A DNA stretch of 43,500 nt from Adiantum capillus-veneris (taxonomy: Eukaryota > Streptophyta > Polypodiopsida > Polypodiales > Pteridaceae). The notes below the pieces were generated by a model, which was given only the letters and a program-made list of their open reading frames with translations, was not told the origin of the DNA and made no database searches. Each line of letters starts with the position of its first letter. Within the stretch, counting starts at the first letter, position 1. This document shows, one piece after another, positions 1 through 10,075 of the stretch. The DNA lies in contig CM043958.1 of assembly GCA_014529385.2 (NCBI GenBank), positions 124,398,817-124,442,316 on the forward strand, given 5' to 3'. A program made the position numbers and the translations under genes.

Positions 1-8
1 GTCGACAG

Positions 9-1485
9 GTGACATGTTGGTATTGTGGTCATTCTGGACACGTTAGACGACGCTGTTTTCGTCGTATGCGACATCGTAGGAGACATGGCAGTCTCAGAGA
101 TATATGTAGTGATGCCATGGACTCAGTTGCTTTGACAGTTGAAGCAGATGTAGTGTCGGAGTATACTAGTGACAGGGATGTCACTTTTACCTCGAGCTAT
201 GCACGAGATGCTATACATGTGGATAGTGCACTCCCTTCGCATTGGTTGCTAGACGCAGATGCTATGTTTCATGTCACGCCGCATCGTGAATGGTTTTGTA
301 GCTATTCTAGCGGGATGCTTGGTAGTGTACGTTTGACCGATGGATCGGTGCATGCGATAGCAGGTGCAGGAGATGTGAGACTGTCATTACCGAGTGGTGC
401 ATCTTACTTGTTACGACACATGTGCGCTATGTACCAGATTTGATAGTGAGTTTGATCTCGATTGGTCAGCTTAGAGATTGTGGATGTCAGATTTTGCTAC
501 GAGAGCGAGATTTTGTGATGCATTTGGGTACGCTAGTGATTGCGAGAGGTGCCAGGAGTGGTACAGGTTACCATTGCATGTGGATCATGGGAGAGACGGT
601 GTTGTCTCTGTGATCACGCAACCAGATAGAGAGCGAGAGAGCAGGCGAGTCTCTTTTGCTTGTGGGTTGCAGGATGCTTTGCATGGAGTGCAGAGTAGTG
701 AGCTCGTTGTGCACATAGTTGGGGCACGACTTGAGCAGTCACACAGAGAGGTGACAGAGTCAGACATGCATACTTTTTTAGTGACTGAGCAAAGCAGAGA
801 GTCAGTTGTGCGAGATACTTCTATGCAGGATAGACAGGTAGAGCGGTCTTGCTCTAGTGAGTCACGACAGGAGGACGTTGTGCAAGAGTCTATGCATACG
901 TAGTTAGAGCATGAGAGCTCTAGTGAGTCACAGCAGATTGAGTGGTCATGTTTGCAGTGGATGATTGCAGAGGAGGCTGAGATGTCATCGATTATGCAGT
1001 CATTCCTTTCTATGCTTGACAGTGAGCATGGGGATATAGTTGTGCAGGATATGTCTTCCAGCAGACACCTAGAGCAGCTGGTTTGCTCTGAGGTTGCACG
1101 ACAGGTTGATGCGTCTTTTGTGGACAGTCAGGAGATGCATCTGGCTGACACGCCTTGTCAGTCAGAGATGCCTATTGCCAGGGATATATATGTTGATGCA
1201 TGCTCTGTAGAGCTAGCAGGGCCCGCTAGCATTGCATTGGCATTCGGTGGTCTCATGTATGAGATGTTGATCTTGAGACCAGATATCGCAGTTGCAGTGG
1301 GAGCATTTGCAGTTGGGGTTGTCAATCGTTTGTTGACTGATGATGGAATAGTGCACAAGGGAGATATGTAGGTATTGCGTACATACTTGCAGTACGTGTG
1401 TGGTACGTCTGGTGGTGTATGGACTTACACGAGATCAGGACAACCGGATGCACACGATCACAGCCTGCCAGTGGGCATCGGTTGA
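9..1485 (+). pseudogene. Degenerate copia gag-pol polyprotein
   Basis: The first frame (9-443) starts with a CCHC knuckle (CWYCGHSGHVRRRC) and reaches a protease-like site, HWLLDADAMFHVTPHREWF. Active copia proteases have D-S-G there, so the catalytic motif reads D-A-D and is probably dead. Near 425 the frame shifts to 422-613, which continues with VPDLIVSLISIGQL, typical of the protease to pre-integrase region. From 478 a third frame is rich in E, S, Q and D, is broken by TAG at 901-903 and continues to 1371. Its end (GGLMYEMLILRPDIAVAVG) resembles the copia segment GSLMYAM..RPDIA.AVG, and LRTYLQYVCGTS follows a TAG at 1369-1371. No integrase catalytic core is present. The 620-1190 stretch is not recognisable and may be a replaced or highly diverged linker. 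Confidence 0.7.
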
Positions 1486-1548
1486 GAGCGGTTTTCTCTC
1501 GCCTTTTGTAGTCTTTAGACTAGGTTCTCTTGCTTAAAGGCACAGTCG

Positions 1549-1564
1549 CCTTTAAGTGGGAGGT
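1549..1564 (+). other. Polypurine tract of the copia remnant
   Basis: A purine-rich run (AAGTGGGAGGT) lies directly before the LTR start TGTTGGGG, as expected for the plus-strand primer. The same tract occurs, inverted, beside the 3' LTR of the element at 16680-22210. Confidence 0.7.
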
Positions 1565-1753
1565 TGTTGGGGTATAGGCGTCTGTGCCTTGCCCGGCCGC
1601 CCAGAGTCTACGCGCCCACTGACTTGTATACCTTATACATAGCATAAGTGTATAGGGGGATGCTCACTCTTGGAGTCTCCCCACCCACATCGTGTCATGT
1701 GTCTCCCTCTCTCTCCCTCACTCTCCGTCTGTGGTGCTCCCTGATCCCCTTCA
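1565..1753 (+). repeat. 3' LTR of the copia remnant (189 bp)
   Basis: Begins TGTTGGGGTATAGG and ends CCCCTTCA, so it has TG...CA ends. The 193-bp LTR at 16680-22210 begins TGTTGGGATATA and ends CTCCTTCA in element orientation. It includes a pyrimidine-rich stretch near 1705-1730. The expected right target duplication would be GTTTA at 1754-1758; the left partner lies outside the window. Confidence 0.75.
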
Positions 1754-2152
1754 GTTTATGTTTATCCCATAAATTTTGGAGCTCTAGTATCCTCTCACAA
1801 CTAGCTCCAACTATAGAGGAGAAGTTTGATTTTCTTCATTCTCACTAATAGACATTGGCTCACCCAATGATGTCATTTCCATCACGACAACCTCAGAGAA
1901 TTTGAGCCTGATGTTCATCATTCTCTTATATATTTCCTTCTGAATCTAGTGGAGGAGATAAACCAAAACTATTTTTGAAGATTTCAAAGTTATGTGCCAA
2001 AACTTGATGGCGATAATAAGTTGATGCATGAGCTTGTGTACCACCTTCTCATCAATACATGTTACATGTGCACCATGTATTTCTTTGAGACTTGTTGGGG
2101 TTCTTGCCCTCTCCCATGGCTTGGATAGGTGTTTCATTATGGGGTCGATCAA
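1754..2152 (-). pseudogene. Tnp2-like transposase, N-terminal part (block A copy)
   Basis: This matches 25053-25446, the N-terminal end of the degraded Tnp2-like gene in block B. An open stretch of 68 codons (1946-2152) parallels the one at 25243-25446 with scattered substitutions. The rest of the gene is cut off on its downstream side by the copia LTR ending at 1753. Stops and frameshifts separate the pieces, so no product is expected. The assignment rests entirely on the fuller copy. Confidence 0.55.
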
Positions 2153-4118
2153 TGTGTTCGGCTAGATGGTTAAATGCTCTATTATCACTCAGGTCATTGG
2201 CAAGATCTAGTTTTTCATCTGATTCCATTTTTGTTTTTTGCTAATGGAAGGATGGAGATTTCCTAGAGCATCTTGTTGTTTGTGGTGGTGATAAAAGGTA
2301 TGCTTGGTTACAAGGCACGAACCATTGTTGTATTGCTTGCAAAGATAATTGCAATCACACCTCCAAAACTGTGTTCTCTCCATAACTGTCAAAGAAAAAT
2401 AACTAGCCATGTTTGTTTTATTCATTAAGCTACAACACAACATAGTCTAAGAGAAATAAACTTTAACTTCACAAGAAGTAAATGATCTCATTAAAAAAAT
2501 ATTTTATTTCCAAAACAAAGGCTAGTACACGAAATAGTTAGTTTGAATCTACCGTGGCTTTTCATAAGTACAAAGTCATTTTGCTGGAATGAGACGGATT
2601 ATCATACTCATTCTATAGTGCATCAATGATAAAGGCATGTTTCCACCTCCATAGTGGGTCACTTTGTGATATTTGATTAGGCCTAACTTTTCGTTTGCCA
2701 ACACTAAGTTTAAATTTCCATCTCAATCAACCAAATCATCAAGATTTTTTTTGGGTATATTCCAAACTTTTTTCCCCTTAGAAAATAAGTTATATCTTAT
2801 TTCTCGCCATAACACTTTTATCTCCGAGCGTTGCATAAGATCTTGGCAATATTGTGATGCTAGATCTTCTCGCAGATCACGAGAAAATGTTCGTAAAAAG
2901 AAAGCTCGTTCTTCATCTTTTTGAACCCCACTGGACAAGTGATTTTGAAGAGACATTTTGAACCAACAACCAAAGAACAATAAAAAAAATAGTACGGATT
3001 TAGAATATTAGCATCTTTAACAATCAAAATATTAGAATATTTAACACAAAGCCATTAGCATCTTTAACACATGGCAAACAATCACCGCAACATAATATGA
3101 CATCTAGGGAGGCCTCTCCCACTTTGAAGATCACAAGGCAAAAACTGCAAAAGGATAAGAAAGATCCATTGAGCTAGACATGACATGAATTCTATACATG
3201 CATTGGCCTATTTTTATACTGGAGATGTGCGAGGAGCTTGGGGTCAGAGTATAAACTCATAGCTACGAGGAGGTGATTGGTGCAATAATCAAGTCTGCAC
3301 ATTTTTATCTATGCGAACAACATTTAGTGTAGAAACCTTCAAAGTCAATCATGATAAAAAAAAAGGAGTTTAGTGTAATCCCACTTACAAATTTTGAGTT
3401 TTACCTCTACATTTTAAATTTTAAAGTGAAAAGATCACCTTCAAAATATATAAAAATTTACTAAGAAAACCTTTAAATTTAGTCAATTTACCTCTATGTT
3501 CTCATACCTAGGTTTTGCAAAAACAATGCGAAGCAGTGTTCGAGAAAAATAAATTTTCCAAACATACAAAATTCCTTTCCTTGAAATTCCTTTCCTTGAA
3601 TTTGCCAAGAGGAAATTCTACGATAATAGGTTTACTTTTTGGGTTTTAACACTCCTTTTTCCCTTGCCCTCAAGCAGAAAACGATACGATATTAAGCTAA
3701 GACACATTTTTGCCAAACATTGACATTGTCATTGCCAAGCTATAAAAAAAAGTTTTTTTTTTTGTTTTTATGTTTTTTTTTGTTTTTTTTGGGGGGGGGG
3801 GGGGGCCCTTCTAAAAAGATAGGTTCGCTTAATCCAAAACTCGTTCCAAGTTAAAAAACGCTGACTCAAATCGGGGCGAGAAGGTTTTTAAGCCGATTCA
3901 AATTATGGAATTTTTAGTTATCAGACTTCAATTATCCCTCTCAAAGTTAAAGTTAGCTCATATGCATGTGAAAAGGTCCCAAAGCCGGGCACGATTTATA
4001 TGACTTGCTTTTAAAGGAAGATTAAATAAAGAATATTTGAGGCACAATTGGCTAGCAAGCGAAGGAGCCGGCGCAGCAGCTGGCTGCGCAAGATGGGGCG
4101 GGGCGGGGCAAGGGGGAT

Positions 4119-4119
<1 letters not shown>
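2153..4119. other. Non-coding repeat-derived DNA, no gene recognised
   Basis: AT-rich sequence matching 25447-27573 in block B. It contains A-rich and T-rich runs and short open stretches on both strands that match no family I know. At 3750-3805 poly-T runs are followed by about 15 G. From 4040 to 4119 it becomes GC-rich just before a long (CT)n tract. Confidence 0.6.
3750..3805. repeat. Poly-T / poly-G homopolymer tract (block A)
   Basis: T runs interrupted by single bases are followed by about 15 G. The block B counterpart at 27020-27079 has a G run of roughly 28. Homopolymers of this kind are prone to slippage and to assembly error. Confidence 0.85.

Positions 4120-4194
<75 letters not shown>
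4120..4194. repeat. (CT)n microsatellite, about 37 repeats
   Basis: An uninterrupted CT tract. The block B counterpart (27574-27604) is shorter, about 15 repeats, and lies next to about 190 bp of sequence absent here. Confidence 0.95.
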
Positions 4195-4197
<3 letters not shown>

Positions 4198-4713
4198 GTG
4201 CGGGTGATTTTTGGGTGGCGGGAGGCTAAGATTGAACAAGTAGTTACTTGGCCTTTCTGTTTAGCTCCATAAATTTAAATTTATATTTGAAAAACCTTGG
4301 GCTACCTATGCCATGATAGTACAACTTCAGACATTGATGCCCTACCCACAAATAAGTAAAATAAATCCCTAAAAGTAAAAATAAATAATGGCGGGCAATT
4401 TACTTGAAATGCCATACCATGGACACCCCAATAGCGATCTCAAGTGTTTACCTTAGAAGAATGCCATTTTGAGCATCGGTTGCCTTTAGAAAATCATGTC
4501 CATACTCCAAGATAAAGAACTGGTGAACACATCCTATCCATGACCTCACCAACAACTTTTCAATTGAGCTACTGTTTCCATCTTTCGCTATCCGTGGCAG
4601 CAAAAGTGATTCTCTCTCGCGCTATTTAGCCCCAAGGGCCGATTGCCCTATTTCAACCTCTTCACTCCAAAGTAAGCAGGTGCCTCCTATCTTGGCCATT
4701 TTTGGTAGCCAAC

Positions 4714-4768
<55 letters not shown>

Positions 4769-5518
4769 CAACAGCCCTACTTTCCCTAGTTTTGCCAAAC
4801 CAAACTCCCCTATTCTTAGAGGACTCCTACACCTATAAAAGCAAATAGGGTGCCCTGGTCTTGGGGAGATGTTGCAAGTTGTAATGGATGAGAAGCGGGA
4901 GAGTTCCGCTTCCAGATGCATTGGCCCAATAGACTTGTGCCCCTTCCCTACGCCAAAGAGAAGGCTCTAGCTCTTTTTATAAACGTTTTAACAAGAGGCC
5001 TCTGGCCCAAAAGCACTTGCTATGAAAAGCTTTGGCACCCAAAAGCACTAAACCCAAAAACTGGCACTATCTAGGTAGTTTCATAAAACGCGGGCTGTTC
5101 GTATTGCATTGAACCCAAAATCTGCACTGTCTAGGTAGTTTCATTAAAGGCAGGCTGTTCACTACCTCAATAGAAAATTGGTGATTCTAGGTGAGGTTAA
5201 TGAGCTAGAAATAATGAAATGAAATGGCTCTAAATAGCCAGATGTTACAATGCCCACTTCTTGCATGTGTTTTTTTTGTGCATAAGACAATTTTTTGTGC
5301 AATGAAGTTCGTTATTCATTGAAATTCTTACAAAATCATAGAAAACCATGTTCCTGTGTAGCAAATGTATACATGTCAAAAATCAAAGACAGCATGCCAT
5401 CAAAAGTAAATTTTACGATTTAAACACTTTCTTTTGATCATAATGAGTTGATTGGAGCTAACTCAATGAGGATAATTGAATTTTGCAATGATCTTTTGAG
5501 TTAGTGAGAACATCTACT
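4195..5518. other. Non-coding duplicated DNA with CT tract and short tandem repeat
   Basis: No gene recognised. It holds a (CT)n tract at 4717-4766 and two imperfect copies of a roughly 60-bp unit at 5051-5110 and 5112-5170, each containing CTAGGTAGTTTCAT. Compared with block B it lacks part of a 109-bp unit near 4418 (see 27752-27969). Confidence 0.6.
4717..4766. repeat. (CT)n microsatellite
   Basis: About 25 CT repeats; the block B counterpart lies at 28257-28296. Confidence 0.95.
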
Positions 5519-5527
5519 TAAAATGAA

Positions 5528-6025
5528 GGGAAAATTACCAAAATACCCCTCTTATTTATGGAAATTCCCAAAATACCCCTCAAATTTCAAGAATTTCTAG
5601 AATACCCCAGCCTTGTATCTACTTTGGTTGGATTGTTTAAGGTTTTTTAATCTTTATTTCTTTTTTATAATTGAGATCCGTTTTTGCATGCTTAGCATGT
5701 AATTTGCCACAAATTACCTCACAAAAAAGTCAATTATGTGTAAAGATAATTAAGCAATTCATCTCCACAGCTCCATAATCAACTCAAATTCTGGATTTAG
5801 CATCTTACATTGATAAGCAATGAGTCTTCCTATGAAAAGCTACAAATTTTATAATCTTTGGAGAATTTTAATTTTACAACGAGGGGTATTTTGGGAATTT
5901 TGGAAAATTTGAAGGGCATTTTGGGAATTTATGACAAAATATTGGGGGTGTTTTGGGAATTTTTGAAACTTGAGGGGTATTTTGAGAATTTCCACAAATT
6001 AGAGGGGTATTTTGGTAATTTTCCC
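5528..6025. mobile_element. Mutator-type MITE (498 bp, 9-bp target duplication), block A
   Basis: The element begins GGGAAAATTACCAAAATACC and ends with the inverted counterpart GGTAATTTTCCC. Identical 9-bp direct repeats TAAAATGAA flank it at 5519-5527 and 6026-6034. A 9-bp duplication is the hallmark of Mutator-like elements. The inverted arms are long and internally repetitive, with several copies of a CAAAATACCCCTC-like motif on each side. There is no coding capacity. The block B copy is at 29063-29526 with the same target duplication. Confidence 0.85.
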
Positions 6026-6034
6026 TAAAATGAA

Positions 6035-6469
6035 ATGGTGCATTGGCTCTTGGTAGCGTGATTTGCAATTTTTGCCTCTCCGTAAGCAAATGGCATCTTT
6101 ATATGCCTTCAACCTACCACTTTTTTTTATAACGATCATCCATCCACGGAAACATTTCCATAAGACTCCTTTTATAAAAAAAAAAAAAAAAAAACCAAAA
6201 ATCATTTTGTGGAATTTTGGGCTCCAACTGACTAAGCCGAGCCTCGAGACCCATGGTGACCTTAGGGACGGGAGAGAGGGATTTGATGGAGTGTTTGTGT
6301 AGTGTGCAATTGCTAGTGGTTAAGCAAGTGGGCAAGGGCGTGCACCTCAAGAGGTAAGCAAAGGATGTGTAGCAACAATGGCGGACATCATCCCCAATAG
6401 TGTACAATGGAGACAATCAACACAAATCATTTGATGATACACACATCATCTTAAGTTGGGAGCATCAAA
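6035..6469. other. Non-coding duplicated DNA
   Basis: It contains a poly-A run near 6178-6194. It matches 29536-30067 of block B, which has about 115 bp extra (29632-29747) containing an ACGATCAT repeat. Short minus-strand reading in this stretch may be a decayed extension of the LINE fragment to its right. Confidence 0.5.
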
Positions 6470-6650
6470 TTTGCTTGGGGATAGGCTTAATGAGACCTCT
6501 TTTAATGGTCAAGTCCATGTTTTCATCAACTAGGGCTTGGTTAGCCATTCTTGTGATTGAAGACTTAAGATCACCACAAAATTCCTTGAAAAATTAAGTA
6601 CTCAACCCATCCCAAGCGGGGAACCTCTCTTTGCCCAAGGCTTGCGGGTG
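6470..6650 (-). pseudogene. LINE reverse-transcriptase fragment (block A)
   Basis: Read on the minus strand from about 6650, a short stretch resembles the start of the plant L1-type reverse transcriptase domain: a GWDGLS..FFKEF-like motif, then GLIKPIPK about 35 residues later. In LINE proteins these are the K.PG.DG...EF and GLI.LIPK motifs. Stops interrupt it and nothing downstream of the domain is clear. The block B copy (30068-30252) keeps the motif slightly better. It lies opposite in strand to the LINE 3' end at 8470-9352, so the two may be separate insertions. Confidence 0.5.
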
Positions 6651-7202
6651 AGGGAGCATTCTCTATATAGACGTTCTCATATATGGTGTCGAGTGCTTTG
6701 AAGCTTTTAGTTACTATGTAGCATAAGTCTAGAGCAATTACTATTTAGAAACTAGGCTCTTCTACTTCCAATTAGTAAGTGCTTTGACTAACTATATACC
6801 AAATGGATAGACGTTATGGATTTGCTAGTTGCATAGAGAAATACTTTACTTGCTACATGGCAAATTTGTGAGATGTAGGACATTACTAGTTCCATCTAGC
6901 AATTATGCTATAAAAATTGTTGATTTGCTACTTTTATGTAGGAGATCGATCAAACGTCTTCAAATTTGTCCTATGGTAACATGTCCAAAGCTCCTTGTGT
7001 GGAGACGTTACCAGGGGAGGTGGGGCATGGGCTACAACGGTCAGCCAACCACTTGCCTACCAAAAAGGGAATGAGACACGTAGGATCTCGCCCCTTCAGT
7101 ATTCTCTTTGGCTGGTCGGTTGCACTAGTTGTGCTCGTGCTAAGAGAAGCGCAAACATTTCAGCATGTTGATGCAGGGTAGCCGACTTGCAGACATGAGG
7201 TC

Positions 7203-7206
<4 letters not shown>

Positions 7207-7241
<35 letters not shown>
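7207..7241. repeat. (CT)n microsatellite
   Basis: About 17 repeats. The block B counterpart at 30842-30875 is interrupted by CC and CA. Confidence 0.9.
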
Positions 7242-7246
<5 letters not shown>

Positions 7247-7338
7247 CTTTCTGTGGAGGTATAAAACCTTCCAACAGTGATTGCGATAGCAAAGAGGGGT
7301 GTAGTATTGTGTGTCCAAGACCACGGATGCGATAGCTG

Positions 7339-7340
<2 letters not shown>

Positions 7341-7374
<34 letters not shown>
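7341..7374. repeat. (CT)n microsatellite
   Basis: About 17 repeats, 20 bp right of the empty CACTA target site; counterpart 38091-38126. Confidence 0.9.
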
Positions 7375-7376
<2 letters not shown>

Positions 7377-8469
7377 TCCTCTATAGGCAAACGACCTTGA
7401 TTCCATTGATGATGATGGCGATATGAAGATGTGTGTGCAACATGAGGGGGGTAACAGGCTTACAACATGTCCAAGTGATGAAATCTTTTTGGGGTACAAG
7501 GTTGAGGGAATTGAGAGAGGAAGGAAGTGCCCACTAACAAGACGTACAAGGGAGAGCTCATAGTTATGCAACATGAATGGCCATGGGATTAACACATCCT
7601 CGTGGTTACAAACGACACAAAAAACATCCTAGTGTGTGATATTTTGGAGGAAGCGAGACTGATTAATAGGGGCTTGAGCTATCGAAAGTAGGAAAAGAGG
7701 ATTCATGTGCGTTTTGATAGGACAGAAGAAGGAGAGGATTGATATGTGTGGGAACTAAAGCAAAGGGCACTACAAAGAGGATATCTAAGAGTAAATTACT
7801 ATGTTTTGGAATAACTCCGTTTGCCTTGAATTGATAGGATAATGTCTTTTGTTCATGTCCAAGATGCACATGCTTTACCTCAAATTAATTGGAGACACAA
7901 GGATGTGAGAGAGAGAGGACACTTTGAGGAGAAGAAAATGCTAAAGAGAAAAGAAACACTTCTTTATATTGGTTTATATTGGGACACAAAAGGTCTTTGA
8001 CTTTGTCGCTTCAGATGTCTTTGGACTTTCCACTCTCATAAGTCTGCTGACTTTTCAGTTCATATGTCTTTTTATTACCTAAACTCACCCTTCACTTATG
8101 CACTTAATATGTATTGATAGAATTTTTATTTTTTTGAGATTGGGAAGACCTAAGTCTACCATCTATCTACTTTTAATAATAGAAATTTTCATAAGATTCC
8201 CTCCTCCTTCCTTTGCAAGGCATGAACGCTATGGCATGCAGGGTGTTCCATGCCCGCCATCATGTCCACGTGATAGAACACCACCTTCTCAAGGCTCCAC
8301 CTCCATTGCACGTGTCTCTATATCCTTCCTATCACACATTGGTAGCCTTGCTTGCCTCCTGCTTCACACCCATTGTAGCATCGTGCATTACACCCATCTT
8401 TGGCACCCTTTCCGTGCCTGCTGTCCTCCATGATTGCCTAATTTGTATCCTCATACTTGCACCCCTCGT

Positions 8470-9352
8470 CGATCTCGAGAAACATACAATCGCCACCCAC
8501 ATATTCTCATGTGAAAATGCAGTTGAGCTCACTGACGCATGGCGTTTGAAATAGGGAGAGCTGCCGAGGTACTTCCACATATCTATATCTCAATGGTCCC
8601 CCTGGCTCTCCGAGGATGGAGGCGTCCTTCTCACCCCTTTTCTGAGGGAAGTTGCCAGAAAGGTTAATAACAAAGGCATTAGGTATATAGGTCAATTGTG
8701 GGACTACAAAAGAGGCTATTGTAAAGGAGCGGATCAATTGACCTTCAAGTTTAGCCTCAGGGGATCAAAAAGATTGTTGACCACTAGAGCCCTTGAACGA
8801 CACAATAGGTGGTACCTGCCTGTTGACTGTGAATCCAAGCTCGAGTGAAAAGCTTGGCACTGGCCTGTGAGCATACATTTCTTAAAATCACAAACTAAGA
8901 ATTTGTATCTCGGCCTGATGGAATTACAATATTGGTTCTCCCTGCTAAATAAGTAGTGGGACAAAAATTGGCTAGGGTCAAGATGGGAGATTTTCATGAA
9001 GAACATATGGTACCCCAAATGGCCGCATGGGATGCGGTCTTCTTATGGGAGGTGTTATGAAGAGCGATGCAAACTTGAATGAAGATTCTTGCCGAGGTTA
9101 TTGGTCCAAATAGATGCTCACAATGTACAATGTCTTGTGAGGACCTCTCTCACCTGTTTAAGGAGTGTTCGTGAATCTCTAGTCTTGCAGAAAAGATTTG
9201 CAAATGGTTCCAAAAAACTCGGAAAATAGGATTCTTCAAGAAAGATCTCTTCTTGGGAGGGAAGATATTAAAGAGACAAACACTGCTCATTGCTATACAA
9301 ATCGTGAGGTATTGCTACTTTAAACACATCTAGAAGACAAAGAACTGTGTAA
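8470..9352 (+). pseudogene. LINE 3' end with zf-RVT-like motif (block A)
   Basis: This is the decayed counterpart of 39226-40110. It carries the same stretch ending in a zinc-binding-like motif (C..C....EDLSHLFKEC and, further on, KICKWF), as found in the C-terminal zf-RVT region of plant L1-type LINE reverse transcriptases. Copy A is more broken: a TAG interrupts it at about 8551, another stop lies within the tryptophan-rich stretch near 8847, and there are frame changes. The long-LTR element begins immediately afterwards at 9353. Confidence 0.5.
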
Positions 9353-9833
9353 TGTATCCAACATTTTTCAATATAAGATATTTCATTTACTTTGCAAAAG
9401 TGTTTAAGGTTCTCATTGTTAATTCATAAAGTGTTCCAATGGAAATATCGGATCAAAAATTGGACTTTGGAACTATTATTTTTGTCTCTTATTCACTTGG
9501 AAACAATAGGTTGACATGGGAAACTTAAAGCTCAAGACTATATCTAAAGATAAGAGTTGACCCTTAAGAAAAAAAGAGTAATTTTAGGAAAGAGAGAGTA
9601 ATTTTAAGAAAGAAAGAGTATTTTTAGAAGAGAAGGAGTACTTTTAGAGAAGCAAGTCAAGTTTAGAGCTTCTTTTCTTGGAATCCAAGCTTCTCCTACA
9701 ATTGGAAACTCAAAATTGTGCATCGTGATGCGTGCCTACTTTTTTAAAATTTTTTTGCAGCCATGAACTCGTGCAAACTAACCTTTCTACTTTTCGCTAT
9801 TCTTAGATTGTGATTTTGGCTCTTGAGAGACTT

Positions 9834-9840
9834 TATAAAG
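9834..9840 (+). promoter_or_regulatory. Likely LTR core promoter (TATA box)
   Basis: TATAAAG followed by GCCCCTC is kept in all three LTRs in view (9834, 13198, 40595), while surrounding sequence differs. That is what an LTR Pol II promoter needs. Transcription would start about 25-35 bp downstream, in the pyrimidine-rich stretch CTTCTTTCACTTTCATC. Confidence 0.6.
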
Positions 9841-10029
9841 GCCCCTCTTCTTTCACTTTCATCAGGAGGCACAGACAGAAGTTCTCGGAAGTGGAAGCTC
9901 TCTTACCTTGGCACCGGAGTTATCTTCTCACCCTCAACCTCGCTTCCTCAAACTCTTACCCTCAACCCATCTCCAACTCCAACTCCAACTCCATCTCTAT
10001 CATCATCGTATTGTCCCTCGGATTGTTGA

Positions 10030-10031
<2 letters not shown>

Positions 10032-10072
<41 letters not shown>
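10032..10072. repeat. (CT)n tract inside 5' LTR
   Basis: About 20 repeats, roughly 195 bp downstream of the TATA box. The same position is occupied by (CT)n in the other two LTRs, so it is part of the family's transcribed leader. Confidence 0.9.

Positions 10073-10075
<3 letters not shown>

Larger units (their letters stand above)
1..1753 (+). mobile_element. Copia-type LTR retrotransposon, 3' part, internally deleted
   Basis: The 3' portion of a Ty1/copia element enters from the left window edge. In order it shows a gag zinc knuckle, a protease-like segment, a long acidic and serine-rich stretch, a short piece matching the end of copia reverse transcriptase, a polypurine tract and a 3' LTR. 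The integrase core and the YVDD part of reverse transcriptase are missing, so it cannot be autonomous. Its PPT and LTR start (AAGTGGGAGGT then TGTTGGG) match those of the larger copia element at 16680-22210, so the two are probably related families. The LTR ends exactly where homology to the second duplicated block begins. Block B therefore carries the empty site at about 25053. Confidence 0.8.
6651..8469. other. Non-coding duplicated DNA with two CT tracts
   Basis: No family recognised in the short open stretches. (CT)n tracts lie at 7207-7241 and 7341-7374. The bases GAC at 7319-7321 correspond to the insertion point of the CACTA element in block B (empty site). Matches 30253-30954 plus 38069-39215. 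Confidence 0.6.

Noticed and set aside
4048-4272. Open frame across the CT tract (Ser-Leu repeat protein)
   Set aside because: The frame is open only because the dinucleotide repeat encodes (SL)n or (RE)n. The same applies at 7140-7595, 13271-13657 and 37410-37911.
5528-6025. Hairpin or small-RNA precursor from the palindromic MITE
   Set aside because: The 9-bp target duplication explains the inverted arms as a transposon. Small RNAs may come from it, but the sequence shows no separate miRNA gene.
6829-7181. Two overlapping short plus-strand ORFs
   Set aside because: No family motif; the reading frame is not kept in the block B copy beyond a short stretch.
8213-8554. 113-codon plus-strand ORF with a hydrophobic middle
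   Set aside because: It is kept in block B with changes but has no recognisable motif and overlaps the decayed LINE upstream region. Not strong enough to call a gene.
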